This document shows positions 8,922 to 17,590 of a stretch of DNA of 64,000 nt, in pieces; within the stretch, counting starts at the first letter, position 1, and every line of letters begins with the position of its first letter. The notes under the pieces were generated by a model. That model had not been told where the DNA came from. It did not search any database and was given only the letters and a program-made list of their open reading frames with translations. The stretch is taken from NCBI GenBank assembly GCA_944324265.1, contig CALUVS010000005.1:1-64000 (forward strand). The letters are read 5' to 3'. Position numbers and translations under genes: made by a program. Source of the stretch: an uncultured Traorella sp. (lineage in GTDB: Bacteria; Bacillota_I; Bacilli_A; Erysipelotrichales; Erysipelotrichaceae).

Positions 8922-10712
8922 TTAAGCGTGCCATACACCGTTAGCGTCGATAGTGCATCCATCAACTACAGTGTTAGTAACCATCTTACCATCAGCACCT
9001 ACATAGTACCATACCTGTAAGCTAGAATCACGTGCGATCCAAGAGTTAGTTAACATAACTCCGTTAGCTCCTGCATAATACCAGTCATTGTTGTGGTCAG
9101 CTACCCAAACGTTAGATACTGTACGTCCGTCTTGGTAGAATACCCATTGACCGTTTTCAAATACCCACCAGTCTTTAGTCACGATGATTTCTGCTTCTGC
9201 ATTTTCCATTCTTGAGTGGATTCTTTCTAAACGTGCTTGTTCAGCTTTTAATGTACGTTCTTCACGTGCATTCAATCTATATGGGTCAGCAACAAATTCA
9301 GCTTTTTCTTCTTCAGTAGCATTTTCTGGTAATGTTGGGAATAATAAATCTAATGCATCTAATGCATCTTCAACTAAGTCAACTTCAGTAGTAGTGTAAG
9401 TCCATTTCAATTCTACACCTTCAGCTTCTTCAACAATAGCAATCAAATCAGCTTTAGTTACAACAGTTGTATCTGTATCAAGTAATACATCATAAACAGT
9501 ATCTTCTGATCTTTCATCAGCATCAAGAATTGTAGTTAAAATAGTTAAAACGTCATCATTTACATCATCTTCACTGATGTACATTGCTAATTCAGTTGGT
9601 TCAATTCTTACATAATAACGTCCGCTTGATCTCTGTCTAGTTTCATAAGTATAGAATTCGTTTACAACTTCTTCTACATATGCTTGTACTGCATCAATAT
9701 CATCAGCAGTAAAAGTATCAATTACTCTTAATGCAGCTTCATCAGTCTTGCCAGCTAAAGATCTTACTTTACTTCTAACTGATCTTAGGCCTCTAACAGC
9801 ATCAGAACTAGAATCTAAGATTTCGTTTACTGTTTCCATATCTGCAATCATGCCTTCAATAGCATCGATGATTTCAACTACTTCATCTTCAGCTCCATAA
9901 GTGTCATATGCAGTTGATTCAGTAACAGTTTCAAGTTTTTCTTTTAAACTATCTAAATTGCTTCTATTATAAGAATTAAGTTCAGCATCTTCCAATGCAG
10001 CTAATTCTGTTTTAAAAGTTTCTTTTAATGAGTTGATGTATTCAACTGCAAATTCATCATAGTATTCATTTTGATAATCTTCAACTGCAGCTTCCATAAT
10101 GTCGAAGTATTCATCATATGCTTCTTTGTAAGTTAAGCCTGTGTCTGCCACAGTTTCAGTTGAATTTAAGTTGTTCAAGAAGCCATCAAAATCATTAATT
10201 AAATCATAGATTCTCTTTACTTCAGTATAACCTGTACTATCTAAATCTTCGTCATCGTATTTACCACCATCTCTGTAGAATGATACTAATGCATCGATAC
10301 CTTCAACTAAATTAACAGCACTTTCTGTGAAATTGATCCATTCATTTTTTGCACCAACTAATTTTGTTGCAACTTTTTTCTGTAAATCAGTTCCTTCTCC
10401 AGATGCAACTAAGTGTTTTAATTCATTTTCGTGAAGTTCTGCATATTCACCTACTGTCATAGCACCAACTTCATCTTGAATTGTAAGTTGTTCTGTTGTT
10501 GTTACTGTGTCAATAGTTAATTTTTCTTCAGTTAAAGCTGCAATTAATCTATTAACGACAGTTTTACCATTTGCAACCTGTGTTTCGCTGATGTAGTCGA
10601 TTGGAGTATCATCAGTAGCTGTTACAGCTGCGTTTACACCAGTAACAGGCAACACACTAGTAACCATAGTCAAAGCCACAGCACTAGCTAATAACTTCTT
10701 AAAGTTATTCAT
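8922..10712 (-). CDS. Choline/cell-wall-binding surface protein, paralog 2
   Basis: A 596-residue paralog: signal peptide (MNNFKKLLASAVALTMVTSV, residues 1-~28), an acidic central domain, and 82 C-terminal residues of aromatic choline-binding-type repeats almost identical, including at DNA level, to paralogs 1, 3 and 6. The segment YETRQRSSGRYYV and its flanks are nearly identical to paralog 1, while the first ~250 residues differ, giving a mosaic look. The leader has a type A arm. Directly upstream lies the end of the ATPase gene and its terminator hairpin (10814-10850), so read-through transcription looks blocked and no clear promoter is seen outside the leader. Confidence 0.85.
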   Translation of the reverse strand: MNNFKKLLASAVALTMVTSVLPVTGVNAAVTATDDTPIDYISETQVANGKTVVNRLIAALTEEKLTIDTVTTTEQLTIQDEVGAMTVGEYAELHENELKHLVASGEGTDLQKKVATKLVGAKNEWINFTESAVNLVEGIDALVSFYRDGGKYDDEDLDSTGYTEVKRIYDLINDFDGFLNNLNSTETVADTGLTYKEAYDEYFDIMEAAVEDYQNEYYDEFAVEYINSLKETFKTELAALEDAELNSYNRSNLDSLKEKLETVTESTAYDTYGAEDEVVEIIDAIEGMIADMETVNEILDSSSDAVRGLRSVRSKVRSLAGKTDEAALRVIDTFTADDIDAVQAYVEEVVNEFYTYETRQRSSGRYYVRIEPTELAMYISEDDVNDDVLTILTTILDADERSEDTVYDVLLDTDTTVVTKADLIAIVEEAEGVELKWTYTTTEVDLVEDALDALDLLFPTLPENATEEEKAEFVADPYRLNAREERTLKAEQARLERIHSRMENAEAEIIVTKDWWVFENGQWVFYQDGRTVSNVWVADHNNDWYYAGANGVMLTNSWIARDSSLQVWYYVGADGKMVTNTVVDGCTIDANGVWHA

Positions 10713-10799
10713 AAATTTTTTCCTCTCTTTCTTTCTCTTTCCCTATTGGAATTCTTATTTTTCGGACACAATCATGTAAGTCATTGCATAACTGAATCT
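10713..10799 (-). repeat. Conserved leader block of paralog 2, type A
   Basis: Core ATGCAAT at 10783-10789 (minus strand), with arm AGATTCAGTT at 10790-10799 identical to the palindrome arm at 61-70. Between core and ATG lie GACTTACATGATT, GTGTCCG, GAATTCCAATAGGG and the polypurine ribosome site. Homology to the other copies stops exactly at the outer end of the arm. Confidence 0.8.
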
Positions 10800-10855
10800 A
10801 ATGGAAAGGTAAAAGAAAAGAATCTTCAATAAGTTAGATTGAAGATTCTAGATTT

Positions 10856-12250
10856 TTATTTGCATTCAATAATATTTTCAAGATTAATTAAATACAGATT
10901 GTCATAATCTCTAACATATTCTAGTACATTTTCTTTATATCCTGATAATGAAAATAGATAATAGTATTTGTTTTCTTGCGTAAATAATTCTCCTTGTTTT
11001 AACAGATCGCTTAATACGATCATATCTATAGGATCTTTATGCCATTTACATTCGCCTATCAAAATATTGTGAGAATCCATCGCGCATATATCAATTTCTT
11101 CCTGCTTTTTTGTGATTGGATTTCCGCCCCACCATCTGCCCACTTCAGCATATGCAAATGGGGCATTCTCTATTACACTTGGCTGCAGCAAATACATCAT
11201 ACAGACTCTTTCAAATACCTTTCCCATATAATGATTTAGATTCTTCTCTACAAAAGAATTATATACATACTCACCATTTTGCTGAACAATCAATGAGACA
11301 TACGGATATACAAATCTATACCAAAATATAAACGCACTATCTTTAATATAATAGGTCGTTTTTTTTGTTGATGATTTTTCTCCTATTGGTATTTCCTTGC
11401 CAATAATATCTAAAGATATTAAAGAATTTAAATAATAACTGCATGAAGATGTTGTATCACCAATTTGCTGTGCTATCTCATTGAGTGTATTTTTTGAATG
11501 AGCGATTGCATTGAGTACAGAATGATATATTCTTGGCTCTCGTAATTCTTGTTTTAGTAGGTTTGTTGGTTCTTCAAACATACGGCCTTGCGGATTTAAA
11601 TAAAGTTTAATGATATTCTCTTTCACAGATAAATGATCATCAATAAAAGAAAGGTATTCCCCAATTCCGCCGGTAATAGCATAAATCTTCGTTAGTTCTT
11701 CATAAGTGAAATTCCAATGAAATTCTTTTATTTCATGTAATTTGAATCTTTCGATTTTATATTGAGCTGTCCTTCTGCCATATAAAGGACTTTTATATCC
11801 TAACACTTGATTTTCCATAAAGCTCATTGAGGAACCGCACAAAATGAGTTTAAGTTTACTGTCTTTCCAGTTTTCGTCAATGTGCTTCTGAATCAAAGAA
11901 GATAGAGGTTCATAACCTTGAGCAAGATATGGATATTCATCAATGGCCAATATGATCTTTTCATTTGCAATACCATCAATATAATCAAACAATTGTTCAT
12001 AACTTTGAAAAGTTAATTGAAGCAGGCTAGGTTGAACAACTGATAAAATACTAGCTGAAAAACCTGCAAGATTATCTTTCTGACCTCCTTCTACACCAAT
12101 ATAATAGATGCTTTTTTTATCTTTGCAGAATTCTTTGATCAAGGTCGATTTTCCTACACGCCTTCTTCCATAAATAACTGCAAATTCAAATTTATCTGTT
12201 TCATAAAGCTGTTCTAAACTTTCCAATTCTTTTTTTCTGCCGATGAACAT
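10856..12250 (-). CDS. Archaeal-type ATPase with DUF234/PD-(D/E)xK-like C-terminus
   Basis: A 464-residue P-loop ATPase. It begins MFIGRKKELESLEQLY with Walker A GRRRVGKS at ~residues 29-36 and Walker B ILAIDEYPYLA at ~100. The middle carries a winged-helix region (LNEIAQQIGDTTSSCSYYLNSL). The C-terminal part contains EEIDICAMD...LIGECKW, a nuclease-like D...ExK pattern typical of the DUF234 subfamily. Such genes are widespread and mobile; their role is not settled, though they have been proposed as defence or toxin-like ATPases. It is monocistronic, lodged between paralogs 2 and 3, and followed by a hairpin at ~10814-10850. Confidence 0.8.
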   Translation of the reverse strand: MFIGRKKELESLEQLYETDKFEFAVIYGRRRVGKSTLIKEFCKDKKSIYYIGVEGGQKDNLAGFSASILSVVQPSLLQLTFQSYEQLFDYIDGIANEKIILAIDEYPYLAQGYEPLSSLIQKHIDENWKDSKLKLILCGSSMSFMENQVLGYKSPLYGRRTAQYKIERFKLHEIKEFHWNFTYEELTKIYAITGGIGEYLSFIDDHLSVKENIIKLYLNPQGRMFEEPTNLLKQELREPRIYHSVLNAIAHSKNTLNEIAQQIGDTTSSCSYYLNSLISLDIIGKEIPIGEKSSTKKTTYYIKDSAFIFWYRFVYPYVSLIVQQNGEYVYNSFVEKNLNHYMGKVFERVCMMYLLQPSVIENAPFAYAEVGRWWGGNPITKKQEEIDICAMDSHNILIGECKWHKDPIDMIVLSDLLKQGELFTQENKYYYLFSLSGYKENVLEYVRDYDNLYLINLENIIECK

Positions 12251-12330
12251 ATATCCTCCTAACTCAAATGTAACTAACTTAGTTTATCTTGAGTTTATTT
12301 TATCAGATATATCTTTTTCTATCAAGAAAA

Positions 12331-12410
12331 AGAACTCTCAATTTAGGGGAATTGAGAGTTCTGATAGGGTTTCAATTGTTTGTGCTGACTTGCTTTTCAG
12401 CTCTTTCTTT
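12331..12410 (-). terminator. Two-hairpin 3' end of paralog 3
   Basis: The minus-strand pair: an AGCTGAAAAGCAAGTCAGCA hairpin, then AGAACTCTCAATT...AATTGAGAGTTCT with a T-rich tail. It matches the 3' ends of paralogs 2, 4, 5 and 6. Confidence 0.8.
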
Positions 12411-12425
12411 CTTTTATTTCTCTAA

Positions 12426-14024
12426 TTAAGCGTGCCATTCACCGTTAGCATCGATAGTATAACCATCAACTACAGTGTTAGTAACCATCTTACCATCAGC
12501 ACCTACATAGTACCATACCTGTAAGCTAGAATCACGTGCGATCCAAGAGTTAGTTAACATAACTCCGTTAGCTCCTGCATAATACCAGTCATTGTTGTGG
12601 TCTGCTACCCAAACGTTAGATACTGTACGTCCGTCTTGGTAGAATACCCATTGACCATTTTCAAATACCCACCAGTCTTTTGTGATTTCTACATCGGCTT
12701 CTACTTCGCCTAATCTATCATCAATAACATCTAATTTTCCTTTCAATGTTTCCAATGTACGTGCTTCTCTTGCAGTTACTTCGTATTGTGTTCTATTGTT
12801 AAGAAGAACGTTTACTGCATAAACTGCATCCCATACCTTTTCTGCTTCAGAAGTTGTATAGTTCCATTTTAATTCGATGTTTTTAGCGGCATCAATCATT
12901 TCCATTAATTCCTCTTTTGTAGTTACGCTTAAATCTTCTTCAACTAAAACATCATAATAAGTATCTGATACTTTTTCTTCAAAGATTTCTTTTAATAATT
13001 TTCTAGCACCTTCATGCACATCATTGCTATTTAAGTACATAGCTAATTCAGTAGGTTCTTCTACAACATAGTAATTTCCTGAAACAGAACGTCTTCTAGT
13101 TTCGTAAGTATAGAATTCACTAACGACATTTTCTGCATAATTAATGATTTTTTCTACATCTTCTTCAGTGAAGTTTTCAGCAATGTAATCTAATGCTGCA
13201 TCATCAGTTTTTTCAACAAATGCTGTAACTTTATTTCTTACTTTTCTGAATTCCTTTGCATCATCTGAACCCAGGATTTCATTCACTGTTTCCATGTTGT
13301 CAATCATTGTTTCAATTGCATCGATAATTTCAGCAACTTCATCTTCACCGCTGTATTCAGCATATTCATCTGAATCCAATTCTTTCTCTAAAGTTTCTTT
13401 TAAATCTTCTAAGTTATCTCTAGAATAAGATTTTTCATCTTCTAATGCAGTTAACTCTTCAACAAATGTCTTAGTTCTTAACTCTGTTACATATTCTTCT
13501 AAATAAACATCAGAATAAGCTTCTTTATATTCAGCTACCATTGCTTTCAATGCATCAGCATCGTCATTGAAATCTGACAATACTTCAGATGACCATCCCA
13601 TGTTGCCTAAATATTTTTCATTAGCAATCAATGATTCATAATGTGCCTTATAAGTAGTATCGTAAGCATCTGTATTTTTGATTTCACCATCATCTGCTAA
13701 TTCAGGAAGTTTAGTTAGCAATTCCTTTAATGCATTTGTACCAGCATATAAGCCAGCCAAATATTTACCTTCTTCACTTGTTGCAGCTGATACAGCAGTA
13801 GTTAAATTCTCTTTACCACTTGCTTCCTTGATTTCTTCAAATGTAGAATCGTAAATTGTTTTTTCTTTTTGTGCTAAATTATAAACAATTTCATTTACTA
13901 CTTCTTCTGCAGCTTGCACTTCACTGTATGATGCCGCAAAAACGCTAGTTGCTGCTGTAGGCACCACAGATGTTACCATAGTTAATGCCATAGCACCAGC
14001 TAATAACTTTTTAAAGTTATTCAT
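12426..14024 (-). CDS. Choline/cell-wall-binding surface protein, paralog 3
   Basis: The shortest copy, 532 residues. Signal peptide MNNFKKLLAGAMALTMVTSV (to about residue 31), an acidic helical central region with the shared DEVAEIIDAIETMIDNMETV and YETRRRSVSGNYYVV segments, and 82 C-terminal choline-binding-type residues. The Asp/Glu/Lys-rich centre suggests an extended helical stalk or binding domain. No catalytic motif is visible. The leader is type A. The divergently transcribed AAA gene starts only 175 bases away. Confidence 0.85.
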   Translation of the reverse strand: MNNFKKLLAGAMALTMVTSVVPTAATSVFAASYSEVQAAEEVVNEIVYNLAQKEKTIYDSTFEEIKEASGKENLTTAVSAATSEEGKYLAGLYAGTNALKELLTKLPELADDGEIKNTDAYDTTYKAHYESLIANEKYLGNMGWSSEVLSDFNDDADALKAMVAEYKEAYSDVYLEEYVTELRTKTFVEELTALEDEKSYSRDNLEDLKETLEKELDSDEYAEYSGEDEVAEIIDAIETMIDNMETVNEILGSDDAKEFRKVRNKVTAFVEKTDDAALDYIAENFTEEDVEKIINYAENVVSEFYTYETRRRSVSGNYYVVEEPTELAMYLNSNDVHEGARKLLKEIFEEKVSDTYYDVLVEEDLSVTTKEELMEMIDAAKNIELKWNYTTSEAEKVWDAVYAVNVLLNNRTQYEVTAREARTLETLKGKLDVIDDRLGEVEADVEITKDWWVFENGQWVFYQDGRTVSNVWVADHNNDWYYAGANGVMLTNSWIARDSSLQVWYYVGADGKMVTNTVVDGYTIDANGEWHA

Positions 14025-14111
14025 AAATTTTTTCCTCTCTTTCTTTCTCTTTCCCTATTGGAATTCTTATTTTTCGGATATAATCATGTAAGTCATTGCA
14101 TAACTGAATCT
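14025..14111 (-). repeat. Conserved leader block of paralog 3, type A
   Basis: Core ATGCAAT at 14095-14101 (minus strand), arm AGATTCAGTT at 14102-14111. The inner part reads GATTATATCCG where other type A copies have GATTGTGTCCG. No near-consensus promoter lies immediately upstream. Confidence 0.8.
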
Positions 14112-14176
14112 TAGAATAAAGTAAATAAATAACATTAAAATTACCACGTTAATGTATCATTCATACACTTTTGTGA

Positions 14177-14182
14177 TATAAT
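14177..14182 (+). promoter_or_regulatory. Extended -10 promoter of the AAA_14 gene
   Basis: TATAAT preceded by TG one base upstream (an extended -10), with no clear -35. AGGTGAT follows at 14189-14195 and the ATG at 14199, giving a very short 5' leader. Confidence 0.55.
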
Positions 14183-14198
14183 GTTGTCAGGTGATCTC

Positions 14199-15509
14199 AT
14201 GAAAAGAAAGATAGAACAGAAATTATTGGATTGGAAATTAAATCGATCAAGTTATCCGCTTATTTTAAATGGTGTCAGACAAGTAGGGAAAACTTATTCA
14301 TTAGTTGAGTTTGGAAGTAAAAACTATGACAATTATGCTTATTTCAATTTTGAAGATAATCGACCTTTAGCTGAGCTATTTGACGCTGACTTCGATATAC
14401 CGCGTTTAATTAAATCATTGGGAGTTTTAAATAATCAGACAATAACAGAAAACAACACTCTCATTATTTTTGATGAAATCCAGTGTTGTGAAAGAGCGCT
14501 CACATCTTTAAAATACTTTAATGAGCATTCATCAAATTATCATATTGTGGCTGCAGGCAGTTTGCTTGGAGTGGCAATTAAAAGAGATTTATTTTCTTTT
14601 CCAGTTGGTAAAGTTGACTTCTTGAATATGTATCCTTTGGATTTTGAAGAATTTCTCTGGGCAAATGATCAATATGACTTAGCTGAAATGATTCGCACTT
14701 ACTACGATAGAATGAGCGAATTCCCATTACATTTGAAAGCATTAGATTGGTATTATAAATACATTACTGTAGGAGGAATGCCCAATGCAGTCAGCACATA
14801 TATTCATCAGGATAACTATATCTTTGTACAGAATATTCAAAAAAATATTAATCTGAGCTACACAGCAGATATGGCAAGATATGTATCTGCACAAGAAGCC
14901 AATAAAATTATGGATGCATGGGATAGCATACCTGCACAGTTGGCGAAAGAAACAAATAAGAAATTCCAATATGCCAAGATACGATCCGGTGCAAGAGCAT
15001 ACGATTATATTTCACCTATCAATTGGCTTAAGAACAGTGGAATCATATATAAATGCACTCGTGTTACAGAATGGAAAACTCCATTGATAGCCTATGCGGA
15101 TAATGATCAATTTAAGATATATATGTCAGATATAGGTTTGTTATTTGTGCGTTACGGTATTTCTGCAGACAGTTTCTTATATGATCGTAATCTTTCTGAT
15201 ATCACAAGAGGAGGTCTTACAGAAAACTATGTTATGCAGGCACTTAAAGCGAATGAATATGAACCATATTATTGGAGTATGCCTAGCGGAGGCGGAGAAT
15301 TAGATTTCATTCTACAAAATGATAAAGGTGACCTGATTCCGATTGAATGCAAATCAGGAAGACATGTACGTGCAAATACATTGAAGAAATTTATGGAAAC
15401 AGTAAATCCACCTTATGGAATCAGAATTTCAGAAAAAAATTTCGGATACGAGAATAACATTAAAAGTATTCCTTTATACGCAGTCTTCTGCATAGATATA
15501 AACAGTTAG
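14199..15509 (+). CDS. AAA_14 / DUF4143 ATPase
   Basis: A 436-residue protein. Walker A GVRQVGKT is near residue 27 and Walker B LIIFDEIQC near 92, followed by the sensor-like VAAGSLLGVAI typical of AAA_14 proteins. The C-terminal DUF4143 region contains GGGELDFIL...LIPIECKSG, a nuclease-like D...ExK pattern. The start chosen follows AGGTGAT; an upstream in-frame ATG overlaps the -10 box. The family is common, mobile and of uncertain function. It is oriented opposite to the surrounding surface-protein genes. Confidence 0.85.
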   Translation: MKRKIEQKLLDWKLNRSSYPLILNGVRQVGKTYSLVEFGSKNYDNYAYFNFEDNRPLAELFDADFDIPRLIKSLGVLNNQTITENNTLIIFDEIQCCERALTSLKYFNEHSSNYHIVAAGSLLGVAIKRDLFSFPVGKVDFLNMYPLDFEEFLWANDQYDLAEMIRTYYDRMSEFPLHLKALDWYYKYITVGGMPNAVSTYIHQDNYIFVQNIQKNINLSYTADMARYVSAQEANKIMDAWDSIPAQLAKETNKKFQYAKIRSGARAYDYISPINWLKNSGIIYKCTRVTEWKTPLIAYADNDQFKIYMSDIGLLFVRYGISADSFLYDRNLSDITRGGLTENYVMQALKANEYEPYYWSMPSGGGELDFILQNDKGDLIPIECKSGRHVRANTLKKFMETVNPPYGIRISEKNFGYENNIKSIPLYAVFCIDINS

Positions 15510-15556
15510 CTTTGACACTAACTGTTTTTTGTATGACGGGCATGCCGTTATACAAA
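15501..15556 (+). terminator. Tandem terminators after AAA_14
   Basis: AACAGTTAG...CTAACTGTT plus a T-run, then TGTATGACGG-GCAT-GCCGTTATACA flanked by T6 and A6, which can act in both directions. Confidence 0.8.
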
Positions 15557-15675
15557 AAACATCTCATTCCTGAGATGTGAATTAGATTTCAGATTTTTTC
15601 ATTGACGATTAATTTTATTTACTTTTTTACTAGAGGATAAATTCAGGGCTGATCTGAGTCTCATAATTTATTTTC

Positions 15676-15790
15676 AAATTTCATTTAATTTATCAAATAA
15701 TTCTTCTCTTAGTATTTAACATTTCTCAAATTTCTTAAATATGTTATGCTCTAAAATTTAATATTTACAAAGAAAATTAAATTTCTACAT
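15676..15790 (-). pseudogene. Remnant of an AlbA-type gene 5' end
   Basis: This stretch matches, base for base over most of its length, the promoter region and first ~14 codons of the AlbA-type gene at 30344-31780 (compare 31742-31850). The start codon is ATA instead of ATG, the frame closes after AAATGAAATT with TGA, and the rest of the gene is gone. A second copy evidently sat here and was lost, leaving only its 5' edge. The remaining sequence between 15557 and 15828 shows nothing else I can assign. Confidence 0.7.
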
Positions 15791-15828
15791 TGAAATATGA
15801 AAATATCTATCTTTTTGAGAAGCAAAAG

Positions 15829-17094
15829 CTAATATGATTCATAGCAAGCATGGAATGCCGGACGCATATCTTCTATTTTGTTTTTGGGAATATTGTAATG
15901 ATTAGCTAACTTTTCCCAATTATTTTTTACTATTTCTATGATATCATTTGCCATTATTACGGCATCTTCTTTTTCGATACCAAAATAGCGAGCTGTTTCA
16001 ATTGCTAAAGGAATTGAAATGCTATTATCATTTTCATTCACATTTAGAGAAAGTTCATCACCGTAAGGTACTGGATTAACGTCATAAAGAGGGGAAAGCT
16101 CCCAGCCATTTTTTCGTAGAATGAAGGAATGATTTCGTAAATGATCATCTGTATTTGATACAGCCATATTGAAAACAATTCGTTTCCATAATTCAATTAA
16201 ATCTTTTTTGGGATGACAGCCAACTGAATTTAAGATTGATACAAGATCTAAGTAACTTACTCCATCTATTGCTGAAGCACCATCCTTTTTTCCCAACAAT
16301 GTCATTGCGCTGGCAAAATGAATTCTTTTATTCCCAATACGATCAAATCTCTTTACGAGAAAGGTACTGCCCAATTTCGAAAAAGTTTCAATTTTTGAAT
16401 CAGGTACATTTAAACCGCACATACGTGCCAAATCATGAACAACCTTTTCCCATGCTCCAGTATTATTATCATCGTTTTTTGATGGAAATTTTGCAATCCA
16501 TAATTGACCGCTTGGATCAATTATTGTTGCTTTTGGCCGTGCACCGCCGAGCGATGAACCCGGTTTAAGCAATTGATTGATCCATTTTTCGTTGAAAGTG
16601 GAATCATCATTTTCAAATTGTCTTGAAGCTTCTTCCAATGCGCGAAGTGTTTCCCATGGCGGTACAGCAGTATCTTTATCATCGGCTAAAAAGGGACCGT
16701 CTTCATTCAGTTTAAATCGAATGCCTCCCATACGTGTTTCATCATAGACACCGAGAAGATAATCACTATCGTTTAGTTTTCTAGGCTTACGAGATTCTTT
16801 TTGAGCATTGATTCGTTCTTTTTTATTTATTAACATTCGTCCCCAGCGATCCGGAGAAGCATCAGCAAACACGCCAAAAATTGATCTGTTGCTGGGATGC
16901 TGTCTTCCGCCGTATGGAAATAAATCAGGATCTAGAGCAACGGACATTTTCTTTGATTTTAACCATTTATCATCATATTCGAAAGAGTAGCTTTCTGTTC
17001 CTTTAATTACATCTATATATAGTTTTCCTAACAGAATAGGATTTTCTTCACTAAAATCATCATAGACAAATACTTTCTTTTGATTGATTTCCAT
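15829..17094 (-). CDS. hipA: HipA-like serine/threonine kinase toxin
   Basis: A 421-residue HipA-family protein. The N-terminal HipA_N region contains GVFADASPDRWGRMLI, and the C-terminal kinase region contains GGARPKATI, LWIAKFPSKND, the nucleophile/ligand segment NMAVSNTDDHLRNHSFI and LSPLYDVNP. In E. coli HipA phosphorylates glutamyl-tRNA synthetase and induces dormancy; the target here is unknown. All canonical motifs look intact, so it is probably functional. It lies two bases downstream of the HTH antitoxin gene, the usual hipBA order. Confidence 0.9.
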   Translation of the reverse strand: MEINQKKVFVYDDFSEENPILLGKLYIDVIKGTESYSFEYDDKWLKSKKMSVALDPDLFPYGGRQHPSNRSIFGVFADASPDRWGRMLINKKERINAQKESRKPRKLNDSDYLLGVYDETRMGGIRFKLNEDGPFLADDKDTAVPPWETLRALEEASRQFENDDSTFNEKWINQLLKPGSSLGGARPKATIIDPSGQLWIAKFPSKNDDNNTGAWEKVVHDLARMCGLNVPDSKIETFSKLGSTFLVKRFDRIGNKRIHFASAMTLLGKKDGASAIDGVSYLDLVSILNSVGCHPKKDLIELWKRIVFNMAVSNTDDHLRNHSFILRKNGWELSPLYDVNPVPYGDELSLNVNENDNSISIPLAIETARYFGIEKEDAVIMANDIIEIVKNNWEKLANHYNIPKNKIEDMRPAFHACYESY

Positions 17095-17096
17095 AA

Positions 17097-17417
17097 TTAA
17101 TCATCCTTTCTAGGTGCTCGTTTCCTTGTAATTAAATTTAAATCTTGCATTTTTCTTCCCATAGCGTCATCTTTTGCAACCAGTAATAGATCCTTATCCA
17201 TTCGATTAAGTGCATGTAATACAGCAGCGTATATACCAATTGCAACAGAAGGACTGCCTTTTTCAACATTCCAAAGAGTTGTTCTGCTGATTCCTGCACG
17301 CTCTGCAACTAATTCGACAGATAAATTACGGCGAAGTCTTGCCAATTTGATTTGTTCACCCAATGTTTTTAATATATCTTCAGTTTGGGGCAATAGATTA
17401 TATGATGTTTTTTTCAT
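17097..17417 (-). CDS. hipB: HipB-like XRE-family antitoxin
   Basis: A 106-residue helix-turn-helix protein (residues ~18-75: IKLARLRRNLSVELVAERAGISRTTLWNVEKG) with a basic tail (NLITRKRAPRKDD). It should bind and neutralise HipA and repress the operon. The perfect palindrome GTTTATAATTATAAAC at 17433-17448 overlaps the promoter and is its likely operator. Confidence 0.88.
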   Translation of the reverse strand: MKKTSYNLLPQTEDILKTLGEQIKLARLRRNLSVELVAERAGISRTTLWNVEKGSPSVAIGIYAAVLHALNRMDKDLLLVAKDDAMGRKMQDLNLITRKRAPRKDD

Positions 17418-17432
17418 ATGATACCTCTTAAT

Positions 17433-17467
17433 GTTTATAATTATAAACCAATTGATTGATTTGTCAA
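17433..17467 (-). promoter_or_regulatory. hipBA promoter with palindromic operator
   Basis: On the minus strand, TTGACA (17462-17467), a 16-base spacer, and TATAAT (17440-17445) lying inside the 16-bp palindrome at 17433-17448. Repressor bound there would occlude the -10 box. This is typical autoregulation for a toxin-antitoxin pair. Confidence 0.75.
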
Positions 17468-17493
17468 TAATTATGAATATTAATAAGAATGTA

Positions 17494-17575
17494 AAAAAGA
17501 ACTCTCGATTTTATAAGAATTGAGAGTTCTGATAGAATTTCAATTGTTTGAGCTGAATTGCTTTTCAGCTCTTTC
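17494..17575 (-). terminator. Two-hairpin 3' end of paralog 4
   Basis: The same arrangement as after paralogs 2, 3, 5 and 6: AGCTGAAAAGCAATTCAGCT, then a GAACTCTCA...CGAGAGTTC-type hairpin and T-run on the minus strand. Confidence 0.8.
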
Positions 17576-17590
17576 TTTATTTTGTTTTAA

